Source: Pseudomonas fluorescens
GTDB lineage: Bacteria; Pseudomonadota; Gammaproteobacteria; Pseudomonadales; Pseudomonadaceae
Reading direction: 5' to 3'
Length of the DNA: 64,000 bases
Assembly: GCF_002022275.1 (NCBI RefSeq)
Contig: NZ_MSDF01000021.1
Coordinates: 132,668 to 196,667, forward strand
This document shows, one piece after another, positions 32,134-41,695 of this stretch. Position numbers and translations under genes: made by a program. Numbering within the stretch: the first letter of the stretch is position 1; each line of letters begins with the position of its first letter. A model generated the notes under the pieces. It was not told the origin of the DNA. It did not search any database and saw nothing but the letters and a program-made list of their open reading frames with translations.

Positions 32134-32997
32134 ATGGCAGAGATTACTGCAGCGTTGGTTAAAGAACTGCGTGAGCGTACCGGCGAAGGCATGATGGATT
32201 GCAAAAAGGCCTTGACCAAGGCCGGCGGCGACATCGAAAAAGCCATCGACGACATGCGTGCCTCGGGCGCCATCAAGGCCGCCAAGAAAGCCGGCAACGT
32301 CGCTGCTGAAGGTGCTATCGCGCTGAAAGAAGACGGTAAAACCGCAGTTCTGCTGGAAGTGAACTCGCAGACCGACTTCCTGGCCCTGCAAGATGACTTC
32401 AAGGCATTCGTTGCTGCCAGCGTTGAAAAAGCGTTCGCTGACAAGCTGACCACTGTTGAGCCTCTGATCGAAGCTCAAGAAGCAGCTCGCCTGGTACTGG
32501 TCGGCAAGGTTGGCGAAAACGTCAACATCCGTCGCCTGACCCGCGTTGAAGGTGATGTTGTTGGTGGTTACCTGCACGGCAACAAAATCGGCGTTGTGGT
32601 TGCCCTGAAAGGCGGCGACGTTGAACTGGCCAAAGACATCGCTATGCACGTAGCGGCCAGCAACCCTGAATTCCTGCTGCCATCGGAAGTGTCCGCTGAC
32701 GCCATCGAACGCGAGAAAGCCGTGTTCCTGAGCCTCAACGCTGACAAGATCGCCGGCAAGCCGGAAAACATCGTTGAAAACATGATCAAAGGCCGTATCA
32801 GCAAGTTCCTGGCTGAGGCTTCCCTGGTTGAGCAGGCGTTCGTCAAGAACCCTGAAATCAAGGTTGGCGAACTGGCCAAGAAAGCCGGTGCTGAAATCGT
32901 TTCCTTCACCTACTACAAAGTAGGCGACGGCATCGAGAAGCCGGTCGACAACTTCGCTGAAGAAGTTGCTGCCCAGCTGGCTGCCGCCAAGCAATAA
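32134..32997 (+). CDS. tsf: Tsf, elongation factor Ts
   Basis: 287-residue guanine-nucleotide exchange factor for EF-Tu. The N-terminal UBA-like domain (AALVKELRERTGEGMMDCKKAL) is followed by the core with LLEVNSQTDFLALQDDF, the conserved TDF motif that inserts into EF-Tu, and then two subdomains and the C-terminal module VSFTYYKVGDGIEKPVDNFAEEV. The length matches gammaproteobacterial EF-Ts. GAGG lies eight bases ahead of the ATG, and codon bias is strong. Confidence 0.98.
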   Translation: MAEITAALVKELRERTGEGMMDCKKALTKAGGDIEKAIDDMRASGAIKAAKKAGNVAAEGAIALKEDGKTAVLLEVNSQTDFLALQDDFKAFVAASVEKAFADKLTTVEPLIEAQEAARLVLVGKVGENVNIRRLTRVEGDVVGGYLHGNKIGVVVALKGGDVELAKDIAMHVAASNPEFLLPSEVSADAIEREKAVFLSLNADKIAGKPENIVENMIKGRISKFLAEASLVEQAFVKNPEIKVGELAKKAGAEIVSFTYYKVGDGIEKPVDNFAEEVAAQLAAAKQ

Positions 32998-33019
32998 GAC
33001 AGTTTTCAACTGTCGCCCG

Positions 33020-33053
33020 AAAGAGGCTGCCCGCTCACGCGCGCAGCCTCTTT
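33020..33053 (+). terminator. intrinsic terminator after tsf
   Basis: aaagaggctgc (33020-33030) pairs with gcagcctcttt (33043-33053), an 11-base-pair stem with a following T. It separates rpsB-tsf from pyrH. The remaining 154 bases up to pyrH hold a small hairpin (agccgt/acggct, 33152-33165) and presumably the pyrH promoter, which I could not locate with confidence. Confidence 0.8.
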
Positions 33054-33207
33054 TCAAATGGAAGTCCGAATTTATTTGGATTCCAGCCGGAACTGGCTTA
33101 CAAAGCCGTGTTCCGATGGCGCTGTGATAGCGTCCAGCTAGAGTGAACGCAAGCCGTAAACGGCTCGCCAAGAATTTTTAAAAAATACGCCGCAGGAGAG
33201 ATTCGCA

Positions 33208-33951
33208 ATGGCTCAGCAGGGCAGTGGTTATCAGGCTCGCTATAAACGCATTCTACTCAAGCTTAGCGGCGAGGCCCTGATGGGCTCGGAAGAGTTCGGG
33301 ATCGATCCCAAAGTGCTCGACCGCATGGCGCTGGAAGTCGGCCAGTTGGTCGGTATCGGCGTTCAGGTCGGCCTGGTGATTGGTGGCGGCAACCTGTTCC
33401 GTGGCGCGGCACTGAGTGCGGCCGGCATGGATCGGGTCACCGGCGACCACATGGGCATGCTGGCCACTGTGATGAATGCCTTGGCCATGCGCGACGCCCT
33501 GGAGCGTGCCAATATCTCGGCCATCGTGATGTCGGCTATTTCCATGGTAGGCGTGACCGATCACTATGATCGCCGCAAAGCCATGCGTCACTTGAACTCC
33601 AAAGAGGTGGTGATCTTTGCTGCCGGTACCGGCAACCCGTTCTTCACCACCGATTCGGCGGCTTGCCTGCGTGCTATCGAAATCGATGCCGACGTGGTGC
33701 TCAAAGCCACTAAGGTAGACGGTGTCTACACCGCAGACCCATTCAAAGACCCGCATGCCGAGAAGTTCGATCATCTGACCTACGATGAAGTACTGGATCG
33801 CAAGCTGGGTGTGATGGATCTGACGGCTATTTGCCTGTGCCGCGACCACAAGATGCCGCTGCGCGTATTTAACATGAACAAGCCCGGCGCCCTGCTGAAT
33901 ATCGTACACGGCGGCGCGGAAGGGACTCTGATCGAGGAAGGCCAACAATGA
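33208..33951 (+). CDS. pyrH: PyrH, UMP kinase
   Basis: 247-residue hexameric kinase of the amino-acid-kinase fold that phosphorylates UMP to UDP. Motifs are RILLKLSGEALMG (ATP/phosphate region), GLVIGGGNLFRG, ADHMGMLATVMNA-like GDHMGML and AGTGNPFFTTDSAACLRAIE. The GTG/ATG choice is clear: ATG at 33208 with GGAGAG upstream. Its last four bases overlap the frr start (ATGA), so it is coupled with frr. The product feeds UTP/CTP synthesis with pyrG (52309). Confidence 0.97.
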   Translation: MAQQGSGYQARYKRILLKLSGEALMGSEEFGIDPKVLDRMALEVGQLVGIGVQVGLVIGGGNLFRGAALSAAGMDRVTGDHMGMLATVMNALAMRDALERANISAIVMSAISMVGVTDHYDRRKAMRHLNSKEVVIFAAGTGNPFFTTDSAACLRAIEIDADVVLKATKVDGVYTADPFKDPHAEKFDHLTYDEVLDRKLGVMDLTAICLCRDHKMPLRVFNMNKPGALLNIVHGGAEGTLIEEGQQ

Positions 33952-34505
33952 TCAACGAAATCAAGAAAGACGCTCAAGAGCGTATGCAGAAATCCCTGGA
34001 CTCTCTGAATCATGCATTTGGTCAGATCCGTACCGGCAAGGCCCACCCAAGCATTCTGGGCAGCGTGATGGTGCCGTATTACGGCGCAGATACTTCCATC
34101 ACTCAGGTGGCCAACATCACCGTTAAAGACTCGCGCACCCTGCAAGTCGTGGCCTTCGAGCGCAACATGCTCGGTGCTGTCGACAAAGCGATCCAGAGCG
34201 CCGGCCTGAACCTCAACCCGACCAACCTGGGCGAGTTGCTGCTGATCTCCATGCCTGCCCTGACTGAGGAAACCCGCAAGGGCTTCACCAAGCAGGCGCG
34301 CAGCGCAGCTGAAGATGCCCGTGTTGCCGTGCGCAACATTCGTCGTGATGCCTTGGGTGACCTGAAAAAACTGGTCAAGGACAAGGAAATCAGCGAAGAC
34401 GAAGAGCGTCGTGCCACCGCCGATATCGACAAGCTGACCAAAGACGCCGAGGCTCAGATCACCAAGGCTACCGAAGAAAAAGAAAAGGACCTGATGGCCG
34501 TATAA
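33948..34505 (+). CDS. frr: Frr, ribosome recycling factor
   Basis: 185-residue tRNA-mimicking protein that, with EF-G, splits post-termination ribosomes. It shows the long three-helix-bundle segments (IKKDAQERMQKSLDSLNHAFGQIRTGKAHPSIL and EARVAVRNIRRDA-type AAEDARVAVRNIRRDALGDL) and the PYYGADT domain II start. Its ATG overlaps the pyrH stop codon. Length is exactly typical. Confidence 0.97.
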   Translation: MINEIKKDAQERMQKSLDSLNHAFGQIRTGKAHPSILGSVMVPYYGADTSITQVANITVKDSRTLQVVAFERNMLGAVDKAIQSAGLNLNPTNLGELLLISMPALTEETRKGFTKQARSAAEDARVAVRNIRRDALGDLKKLVKDKEISEDEERRATADIDKLTKDAEAQITKATEEKEKDLMAV

Positions 34506-34522
34506 GGGGTCAGGACGCCTTC

Positions 34523-35278
34523 ATGGAAAAGACCAAGCAGACTGTGCCCTCCGCGGTGCCGCGCCATGTCGCGATCATCATGGATGGGAATAATCGCTGG
34601 GCGAAGAAACGCTTTATGCCGGGTGTTGCCGGGCATAAAGCGGGTGTCGATGCGGTGCGCGCCGTCATTGAGGTGTGTGCCGAAGCCAAGGTCGAAGTGT
34701 TGACGCTGTTTGCCTTCTCCAGTGAAAACTGGCAGCGCCCAGCCGAAGAAGTCAGTGCCTTGATGGACCTGTTCTTCAAGGCCTTGCGTCGTGAGGCCAA
34801 GCGCCTCAATGACAACAACATCAGCCTGCGCATCATTGGCGATCGCTCGCGGTTCCATCCGGAGCTGCAGGCCGCCATGCGTGAAGCCGAGGTCATCACC
34901 GCCGGCGCCAACCGTTTTGTGCTGCAGATTGCAGCCAACTACGGTGGCCAGTGGGATATTGCCCAGGCTGCGCAGCGGCTCGCTCGCGAAGTGCAGGCCG
35001 GTCATTTGCGCCCTGACGACATCACGCCTGAACTCTTGCAAACCTGTCTGGTGACTGGCGATCTGCCGCTGCCCGACCTGTGCATCCGTACCGGTGGAGA
35101 GCACCGCATCAGCAACTTCCTGCTGTGGCAGTTGGCCTATACCGAGTTGTACTTCTCCGACCTGTTCTGGCCGGACTTCAAACACGATGCCATGCGCAAT
35201 GCGCTGGCTGATTTCGCTTCCCGTCAGCGTCGCTTCGGTAAAACGAGCGAGCAGATCGAAGCTGGAGCCCGGGTTTAA
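34523..35278 (+). CDS. uppS: UppS, undecaprenyl diphosphate synthase
   Basis: 251-residue cis-prenyltransferase that makes the C55 lipid carrier for peptidoglycan and O-antigen. The pyrophosphate-binding motif is HVAIIMDGNNRWAKKR with catalytic Asp21; FAFSSENWQRP and RTGGEHRISNFLLWQLAYTELYF are the other signature regions. It lies 17 bases after frr, and its TAA is followed directly by the cdsA ATG. The dxr, ispD and ispF genes in this window make its isoprenoid precursors. Confidence 0.97.
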   Translation: MEKTKQTVPSAVPRHVAIIMDGNNRWAKKRFMPGVAGHKAGVDAVRAVIEVCAEAKVEVLTLFAFSSENWQRPAEEVSALMDLFFKALRREAKRLNDNNISLRIIGDRSRFHPELQAAMREAEVITAGANRFVLQIAANYGGQWDIAQAAQRLAREVQAGHLRPDDITPELLQTCLVTGDLPLPDLCIRTGGEHRISNFLLWQLAYTELYFSDLFWPDFKHDAMRNALADFASRQRRFGKTSEQIEAGARV

Positions 35279-36088
35279 ATGCTTAAACAACGAATCATCA
35301 CCGCCCTGATCCTGCTGCCGATTGCCTTGTGTGGCTTTTTCCTGCTCGACGGCGCAGGTTTTGCGCTGTTTATCGGCCTGGTCGTGACCCTTGGCGCCTG
35401 GGAGTGGGCACGCTTGGCGGGCTTCGAGGCCCAGTTGCCGCGCGTGGTGTATGCCGCTGTCGTCGCACTGTTGTTATTCCTCATGCATACCCTGTCCAGC
35501 ATTGTCGTACCGTGGGTGCTGGGGGCAGCGGTGCTGTGGTGGGCGCTTGCGACCTTCCTGGTGCTGACCTTTCCGCGCTCCAGCGGCCATTGGTCCAGTG
35601 TCGCCAGCAAGCTGGTGATCGGCTTGCTGGTCTTGCTGCCGGCCTGGCAAGGGTTGGTGGAAATCAAAAATGCGCCGATGGGTAACTGGCTTATCCTGGC
35701 GGTGATGATTCTGGTCTGGGGCGCGGATATTGGCGCCTACTTCTCCGGTCGGGCCTTCGGCAAGCGCAAGCTAGCGCCTGCCGTCAGCCCGGGCAAGAGC
35801 TGGGAAGGTGTTTACGGCGGCCTGGCGTTGACGCTGGTGATCACGCTGGTGGTCGGGCTTGTACGTGATTGGTCGGTGAAGGAGATTCTTCTCGCCCTGT
35901 TGGGCACGGCCATTGTTGTGTTCATCTCGGTTGTGGGCGACCTCACCGAAAGCATGTTCAAGCGTCAAGCTGGCATCAAAGACAGCAGCAACCTGTTGCC
36001 GGGTCATGGTGGTGTGCTCGATCGCATTGACAGCCTTACCGCGGCCATCCCGATCTTTGCTGTGCTGTTGTGGATGACTGCTTCGTGA
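35279..36088 (+). CDS. cdsA: CdsA, phosphatidate cytidylyltransferase
   Basis: 269-residue integral membrane enzyme that forms CDP-diacylglycerol from phosphatidate and CTP. It has about eight membrane helices and the C-terminal signature KRQAGIKDSSNLLPGHGGVLDRIDS. The ATG begins immediately after the uppS stop codon. The last bases contain the GTG start of dxr (GTGA overlap). Its phosphatidate substrate derives from the PlsB pathway. Confidence 0.95.
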   Translation: MLKQRIITALILLPIALCGFFLLDGAGFALFIGLVVTLGAWEWARLAGFEAQLPRVVYAAVVALLLFLMHTLSSIVVPWVLGAAVLWWALATFLVLTFPRSSGHWSSVASKLVIGLLVLLPAWQGLVEIKNAPMGNWLILAVMILVWGADIGAYFSGRAFGKRKLAPAVSPGKSWEGVYGGLALTLVITLVVGLVRDWSVKEILLALLGTAIVVFISVVGDLTESMFKRQAGIKDSSNLLPGHGGVLDRIDSLTAAIPIFAVLLWMTAS

Positions 36089-37275
36089 GCCGCCTGCAAC
36101 AAGTCACCGTATTGGGTGCGACCGGCTCGGTCGGGTTGAGCACCCTGGATGTGATTGCGCGTCATCCTGATCGTTATCAAGTCTTTGCGCTGACCGGTTA
36201 CTCTCGTCTGAGTGAGTTACTGGCCTTGTGCGTGCGCCATGCGCCGCGATTCGCGGTAGTGCCTGAAGCGGCGGCGGCGCGTGGTCTGCAGGACGATTTG
36301 CGGGCTGCGGGCCTGGCTACGCAGGTGCTGGTGGGCGAGGAGGGCTTGTGTCAGGTCTCGGCCGATGCCGAAGTGGACACCGTCGTGGCGGCCATCGTCG
36401 GCGCGGCAGGTTTGCGTCCGACCCTGGCCGCTGTTGATGCCGGCAAGAAAATTCTGCTGGCCAATAAAGAAGCGCTGGTGATGTCCGGCACGCTGTTTAT
36501 GCAGGCCGTGCGCAAGAGTGGCGCCGTTTTGTTGCCCCTCGACAGTGAGCACAACGCAATCTTCCAGTGCATGCCTGGCGATTTCGCCCGTGGCCTGAGC
36601 CAGGTGGGTGTACGCCGGATTCTTCTGACGGCCTCCGGTGGCCCTTTCCGGCAAACTCCGTTGGCTGAGCTGGAGCATGTGTCGCCTGATCAGGCCTGCG
36701 CGCATCCGAACTGGTCCATGGGGCGCAAAATCTCCGTGGATTCAGCCAGCATGATGAACAAAGGCCTGGAGTTGATCGAGGCGTGCTGGTTGTTCGACGC
36801 GCGGCCTGATCAGGTCGAGGTGGTGATTCACCCGCAAAGTGTGATCCATTCCCTGGTCGACTATGTGGATGGCTCGGTGCTGGCCCAGTTGGGCAACCCG
36901 GACATGCGCACGCCGATCGCCAATGCCCTGGCCTGGCCGGAGCGTATTGATTCGGGTGTAGCGCCCCTGGACCTGTTTGCCATTGCCCGCCTGGATTTCG
37001 AAGCGCCGGACGAGCAGCGCTTTCCGTGCCTGCGCCTGGCTCGACAAGCGGCAGAGGCGGGCAACAGCGCGCCGGCGATACTCAATGCGGCGAATGAAGT
37101 GGCGGTGGCGGCGTTTCTCGAACGGCGCATCCGCTTTCCGCAGATCGCGAGTATCATCGAGGATGTTCTGAGCCTTGAGCCGGTCGTGGCTGTGGATGAT
37201 TTGGGGGCAGTGTTCGAGGCCGATACAAAAGCCCGGGCGCTGGCCGAGCAATGGTTGAACCGCAACGCGCGTTAG
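36085..37275 (+). CDS. dxr: Dxr (IspC), 1-deoxy-D-xylulose-5-phosphate reductoisomerase
   Basis: 396-residue NADPH-dependent enzyme forming methylerythritol 4-phosphate. The nucleotide-binding GATGSVG lies at residues 11-17; ALANKEALVMSG-type LLANKEALVMSG, LPLDSEHNAIFQ (metal site) and MGRKISVDSASMMNKGLELIEA are all present. The GTG at 36085, overlapping the cdsA stop, is chosen because it begins right at the Rossmann strand; an earlier in-frame ATG (36070) lies inside cdsA. It is the second enzyme of the MEP pathway; ispD and ispF are further on. Confidence 0.95.
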   Translation: MSRLQQVTVLGATGSVGLSTLDVIARHPDRYQVFALTGYSRLSELLALCVRHAPRFAVVPEAAAARGLQDDLRAAGLATQVLVGEEGLCQVSADAEVDTVVAAIVGAAGLRPTLAAVDAGKKILLANKEALVMSGTLFMQAVRKSGAVLLPLDSEHNAIFQCMPGDFARGLSQVGVRRILLTASGGPFRQTPLAELEHVSPDQACAHPNWSMGRKISVDSASMMNKGLELIEACWLFDARPDQVEVVIHPQSVIHSLVDYVDGSVLAQLGNPDMRTPIANALAWPERIDSGVAPLDLFAIARLDFEAPDEQRFPCLRLARQAAEAGNSAPAILNAANEVAVAAFLERRIRFPQIASIIEDVLSLEPVVAVDDLGAVFEADTKARALAEQWLNRNAR

Positions 37276-37328
37276 TCTGTGGGCAGGTTTGCGTCTTCAG
37301 GCACTGGATTGAAATGCGGAGAAATTAG

Positions 37329-38681
37329 ATGAGTGCGCTCTACATGATTGTCGGCACCCTGGTTGCTCTGGGTGTGCTGGTTACCTTCCACGAATTCGGC
37401 CACTTCTGGGTGGCGCGTCGTTGTGGCGTCAAGGTACTGCGCTTTTCCGTCGGTTTTGGCATGCCGTTGCTGCGCTGGCATGATCGCCGTGGCACCGAAT
37501 TTGTGATCGCAGCCATTCCGCTGGGCGGCTACGTCAAGATGCTTGATGAGCGCGAAGGCGAAGTGCCGGCAGATCAACTGGACCAGTCTTTCAATCGCAA
37601 GACCGTTGGTCAGCGTATTGCCATCGTGGCCGCTGGCCCCATCGCCAACTTTTTGCTGGCGATGGTGTTCTTCTGGGTCTTGGCCATGTTGGGCAGCCAG
37701 CAGATGCGTCCTGTCATCGGTGCCGTCGAGTCGGACAGCATGGCGGCGAAGGCCGGCCTGGTTGCGGGGCAGGAAATTGTTTCCATTGATGGCGAGCCGA
37801 CCATCGGGTGGGGCGCCGTCAATTTGCAGCTGGTACGCCGCATGGGTGAAAGCGGCACCATCAATGTCGTGGTGCGCGAGCTCGATTCGACCGCCGAAAC
37901 GCCGCGCGAGCTGACCCTGGATCACTGGCTTAAAGGTGCGGACGAGCCTGATCCGATCAAGTCCCTGGGTATTCGCCCATGGCGTCCGGCGTTGCCGCCG
38001 GTGCTTGCCGAGCTGGATCCGAAGGGGCCGGCCCAGGCCGCAGGTCTGAAAACCGGCGATCGCCTGCTGGCGCTTGATGGTCAGGCGTTGGGCGATTGGC
38101 AGCAAGTCGTCGATCTGGTGCGTGTACGCCCTGATACCAAAATTGTGCTGAAAGTTGAGCGCGATGGTGCTCAAATCGACGTCCCCGTGACCTTGTCGGT
38201 TCGTGGGGAAGCCAAGGCGGCCGGGGGTTATCTAGGGGCTGGCGTCAAGAGTCCCGAGTGGCCACCCTCGATGCTGCGCGAGGTCAGTTACGGGCCGGTG
38301 GCCGCCATTGGCGAGGGTGCAAAACGCACTTGGACCATGAGTGTGCTGACCCTCGAATCGCTCAAGAAAATGTTGTTCGGCGAGCTCTCGGTAAAAAACT
38401 TGAGTGGACCGATAACCATTGCTAAAGTGGCGGGCGCTTCTGCCCAGTCGGGTGTCGCGGATTTCCTGAATTTCCTGGCTTATCTGAGTATTAGCCTTGG
38501 AGTTCTGAATTTGCTGCCCATTCCAGTATTGGATGGGGGGCATCTGTTGTTTTATCTGGTCGAGTGGGTGCGTGGTCGCCCCTTGTCGGATCGGGTGCAG
38601 GGTTGGGGGATACAGATCGGTATCAGTTTGGTGGTCGGAGTGATGTTGTTAGCTCTGGTCAACGATCTGGGACGACTGTAA
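37329..38681 (+). CDS. rseP: RseP, site-2 intramembrane zinc protease
   Basis: 450-residue inner-membrane metalloprotease (MucP in P. aeruginosa) that cuts the anti-sigma factor in the AlgU/sigma-E envelope-stress cascade. The zinc motif HEFGH is at residues 21-25 in the first membrane helix and LDGGH near the C-terminus supplies the third ligand. Two PDZ domains lie between (GAVESDSMAAKAGLVAGQEI and AELDPKGPAQAAGLKTGD). GGAG lies eight bases ahead of the ATG. It precedes bamA, the centre of the outer-membrane assembly pathway that it monitors. Confidence 0.96.
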   Translation: MSALYMIVGTLVALGVLVTFHEFGHFWVARRCGVKVLRFSVGFGMPLLRWHDRRGTEFVIAAIPLGGYVKMLDEREGEVPADQLDQSFNRKTVGQRIAIVAAGPIANFLLAMVFFWVLAMLGSQQMRPVIGAVESDSMAAKAGLVAGQEIVSIDGEPTIGWGAVNLQLVRRMGESGTINVVVRELDSTAETPRELTLDHWLKGADEPDPIKSLGIRPWRPALPPVLAELDPKGPAQAAGLKTGDRLLALDGQALGDWQQVVDLVRVRPDTKIVLKVERDGAQIDVPVTLSVRGEAKAAGGYLGAGVKSPEWPPSMLREVSYGPVAAIGEGAKRTWTMSVLTLESLKKMLFGELSVKNLSGPITIAKVAGASAQSGVADFLNFLAYLSISLGVLNLLPIPVLDGGHLLFYLVEWVRGRPLSDRVQGWGIQIGISLVVGVMLLALVNDLGRL

Positions 38682-38701
38682 CGCTTCGCTGAATTGCGAA
38701 T

Positions 38702-38720
38702 CTGCCGCATTTTGCGGCAG
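38702..38720 (+). terminator. short hairpin between rseP and bamA
   Basis: ctgccgca (38702-38709) pairs with tgcggcag (38713-38720) around ttt, followed by tttgttt. This 8-base-pair stem looks like a weak terminator or attenuator within the operon and lies 36 bases before the bamA ATG. Confidence 0.6.
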
Positions 38721-38755
38721 TTTGTTTATTGCCAGTTGGAATAAGAAAGGACTTC

Positions 38756-41143
38756 ATGAAACGTCTGCTGCTAACTGCGGTTCTCACCGTATTGATGATC
38801 GCCGAAGTTCACGCCGAGTCCTTCACTATCTCCGATATTCGCGTCAACGGCCTCCAGCGGGTTTCCGCCGGTAGTGTCTTTGGTGCCTTGCCGTTGAACG
38901 TCGGGGAACAGGCTGATGACCGTCGCCTGGTGGAATCCACTCGTGCGCTGTTCAAAACCGGGTTCTTTCAAGATATCCAACTGGGTCGCGAAGGTAACGT
39001 CCTGGTCATCACCGTCGTTGAGCGACCTTCCGTCGCCAGTATCGAAATCGAAGGCAACAAGGCGATTTCGACTGAAGACCTGATGAAGGGCCTCAAACAA
39101 TCCGGTCTGGCCGAGGGCGAGATCTTCCAGCGCGCTACCCTTGAGGGTGTGCGTAACGAACTGCAACGCCAGTACGTTGCCCAGGGCCGCTACTCCGCGA
39201 CCGTGGAAACCGAAGTGATCCCGCAGCCTCGTAACCGTGTTGGCCTTAAGGTCAATATCAACGAAGGCACCGTGGCGGCCATTCAGCACATCAACGTGGT
39301 GGGCAACACCAAGTTCGCTGATGACGACCTGATCGACCTGTTCGAACTCAAAACCACCAACTGGTTGTCGTTCTTCAAGAACGACGACAAGTACGCCCGT
39401 GAAAAACTGTCCGGTGACCTGGAGCGTCTGCGTTCCTACTACCTCGACCGTGGCTATATCAACATGGATATCGCTTCGACCCAGGTGTCCATCACGCCAG
39501 ACAAAAAACACGTCTACATCACCGTTAACGTCAACGAAGGCGAGAAGTACACCGTTCGTGACGTGAAGCTCAGCGGCGACTTGAAAGTGCCTGAAGATCA
39601 GGTCAAGTCACTGTTGCTGGTGCAGAAAGACCAGGTGTTCTCGCGCAAGCTGATGACCACCACGTCCGAACTGATCACCCGCCGCCTGGGTAACGAAGGC
39701 TATACCTTCGCCAACGTCAACGGCGTGCCGACTCCGCACGATGATGACCACACTGTGGACATCACTTTCGTTGTCGACCCAGGCAAGCGTGCCTACGTAA
39801 ACCGCATCAACTTCCGTGGCAACACCAAGTCTGCGGACGAAGTGCTGCGCCGTGAAATGCGTCAGATGGAAGGTGGCTGGGCTTCGACCTACCTGATCGA
39901 CCAGTCCAAGACCCGCCTTGAGCGTCTGGGCTTCTTCAAGGAAGTCAACGTCGAAACCCCGGCCGTACCGGGTGTGGATGACCAGGTTGACGTGAACTAC
40001 GCCGTAGAAGAGCAAGCATCGGGCTCCATCACCGCCAGCGTCGGTTTCGCACAAAGTGCCGGCCTGATCCTCGGTGGTTCGATCACCCAGAACAACTTCC
40101 TTGGTACCGGTAACCGTGTGTCCATCGGCCTGACCCGAAGCGAATACCAGAGCCGCTATAACTTCGGTTATACCGACCCCTACTGGACTGCTGACGGTGT
40201 GAGCCTTGGTTACAACGCTTTCTATCGCACCACTGACTACAAAGACCTTGATGTTGACGTAGCCAGCTATGCCATCGACAGCTTTGGCGTTGGCGCCAAC
40301 ATCGGTTACCCGATCAGTGAGACTTCGCGTCTGACCTTCGGCCTGACTGCGCAACAGGACAAGATCAAGACCGGCGTGTACACCGTCGACGAAATCTTCG
40401 ACTTCGTACGCAAAGAGGGTGATCAGTTCCTGAACTTCAAGGCCTCGGCCGGTTGGTCGGAATCGACGCTGAACAAAGGTGTACTGGCGACACGCGGCCA
40501 TTCCCAGAGCTTGACTCTGGAAGCGACCACACCGGGCAGCGACCTGTCGTTCTTCAAGCTCGACTACCGTGGTCAGTTGTTCCAGCCATTGAGCGATAAC
40601 TACACCGTGCGTCTGCACACCGAGCTGGGTTATGGCGACGGTTATGGTTCGACCAGTGGTCTGCCGTTCTATGAGAACTACTATGCGGGTGGTTTCAACT
40701 CGGTACGTGGCTTCAAGGACAGCACTCTGGGCCCACGTGGTACCCCGAGCCGTGGTGTTGGTGTAACCGGTAACCAGGGCACCATCGCCGACACCGACAA
40801 CGACCCGCTGCCATTCGGTGGTAACGTGTTGATTCAAGGTGGTGCGGAGCTGCTGTTCCCGCTGCCGTTCGTCAAGGATCAGCGTTCCCTGCGTACTTCG
40901 GTCTTCTGGGATGTGGGTAACGTGTTCGACTCCAAGTGCGAACAAGTCAGCAACCCGAATGGTTCGAAGTCCAACACGCAGTGCAACGACGTGAGCCTTA
41001 GCAACCTCGCCAGCTCCGTGGGTGTTGGTGTGACGTGGGTGACTGCGCTGGGCCCATTGAGCTTTGCTCTGGCCATGCCGATCAAGAAACCGGATAACGC
41101 TGAAACCCAGATTTTCCAATTCTCCCTCGGCCAGACGTTCTAA
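38756..41143 (+). CDS. bamA: BamA, outer-membrane protein assembly factor
   Basis: 795-residue Omp85 protein, the essential insertase for outer-membrane beta-barrel proteins. The signal peptide is cleaved after Ala20 (VHA-ES). Five POTRA domains run to about residue 420 (first one FTISDIRVNGLQRVSAG), followed by a 16-strand barrel with the loop-6 motif FNSVRGFKD. The last residues (FQFSLGQTF) end in the terminal Phe needed for assembly. The ATG at 38756 is chosen because the upstream extension would precede the signal peptide. Confidence 0.97.
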   Translation: MKRLLLTAVLTVLMIAEVHAESFTISDIRVNGLQRVSAGSVFGALPLNVGEQADDRRLVESTRALFKTGFFQDIQLGREGNVLVITVVERPSVASIEIEGNKAISTEDLMKGLKQSGLAEGEIFQRATLEGVRNELQRQYVAQGRYSATVETEVIPQPRNRVGLKVNINEGTVAAIQHINVVGNTKFADDDLIDLFELKTTNWLSFFKNDDKYAREKLSGDLERLRSYYLDRGYINMDIASTQVSITPDKKHVYITVNVNEGEKYTVRDVKLSGDLKVPEDQVKSLLLVQKDQVFSRKLMTTTSELITRRLGNEGYTFANVNGVPTPHDDDHTVDITFVVDPGKRAYVNRINFRGNTKSADEVLRREMRQMEGGWASTYLIDQSKTRLERLGFFKEVNVETPAVPGVDDQVDVNYAVEEQASGSITASVGFAQSAGLILGGSITQNNFLGTGNRVSIGLTRSEYQSRYNFGYTDPYWTADGVSLGYNAFYRTTDYKDLDVDVASYAIDSFGVGANIGYPISETSRLTFGLTAQQDKIKTGVYTVDEIFDFVRKEGDQFLNFKASAGWSESTLNKGVLATRGHSQSLTLEATTPGSDLSFFKLDYRGQLFQPLSDNYTVRLHTELGYGDGYGSTSGLPFYENYYAGGFNSVRGFKDSTLGPRGTPSRGVGVTGNQGTIADTDNDPLPFGGNVLIQGGAELLFPLPFVKDQRSLRTSVFWDVGNVFDSKCEQVSNPNGSKSNTQCNDVSLSNLASSVGVGVTWVTALGPLSFALAMPIKKPDNAETQIFQFSLGQTF

Positions 41144-41188
41144 GCGTCTGACCCAAGATAACGACAACGGATTCTGTAGGAGTACATC

Positions 41189-41692
41189 GTGCGTAAGTTG
41201 ACTCAATTGGTTCTGCTGGCCACTGTGCTGGTAACCACCCCGGCCTTCGCCGAAATGAAAATCGCCGTTCTGAACTATCAGATGGCTCTGCTGGAATCCG
41301 ACGCGGCCAAACGTTACGCGGTGGATGCCGAGAAAAAATTCGGTCCGCAACTGACCAAGCTGAAAACGCTGGAAAGCAGCGCCAAGGGCATCCAGGATCG
41401 TCTGGTAGCCGGTGGCGACAAAATGCAGCAAGGCGAGCGCGAACGTCTGGAGCTTGAATTCAAGCAAAAGGCCCGTGACTATCAGTTCCAGTCCAAGGAA
41501 CTGAACGAAGCCAAGGCTGTTGCCGACCGTGAAATGCTGAAGCAGCTCAAGCCTAAACTCGACAGCGCTGTGGAAGAAGTCATCAAGAAAGGTGCCTTTG
41601 ACCTGGTGTTCGAGCGTGGCGCGGTGATCGACGTCAAGCCTCAATACGACATCACCCGCCAGGTGATCGAGCGCATGAACCAGCTGAAGTAA
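41189..41692 (+). CDS. skp: Skp (OmpH), periplasmic chaperone
   Basis: 167-residue periplasmic chaperone that holds unfolded outer-membrane proteins for BamA. The signal peptide ends after Ala21 (PAFA-EMK). The mature part starts with KIAVLNYQMALLESDAAK and then forms two long charged helices (about residues 45-130), the tentacles of the trimer. The start is GTG at 41189 with GGAG nine bases ahead. It lies between bamA and lpxD, 3 bases from the latter. Confidence 0.93.
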   Translation: MRKLTQLVLLATVLVTTPAFAEMKIAVLNYQMALLESDAAKRYAVDAEKKFGPQLTKLKTLESSAKGIQDRLVAGGDKMQQGERERLELEFKQKARDYQFQSKELNEAKAVADREMLKQLKPKLDSAVEEVIKKGAFDLVFERGAVIDVKPQYDITRQVIERMNQLK

Positions 41693-41695
41693 GCC

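Noticed and set aside
39608..41644. 678-codon open frame antisense to bamA and skp
   Set aside because: Spans two real genes on the other strand and has no ribosome-binding site or recognisable domain.
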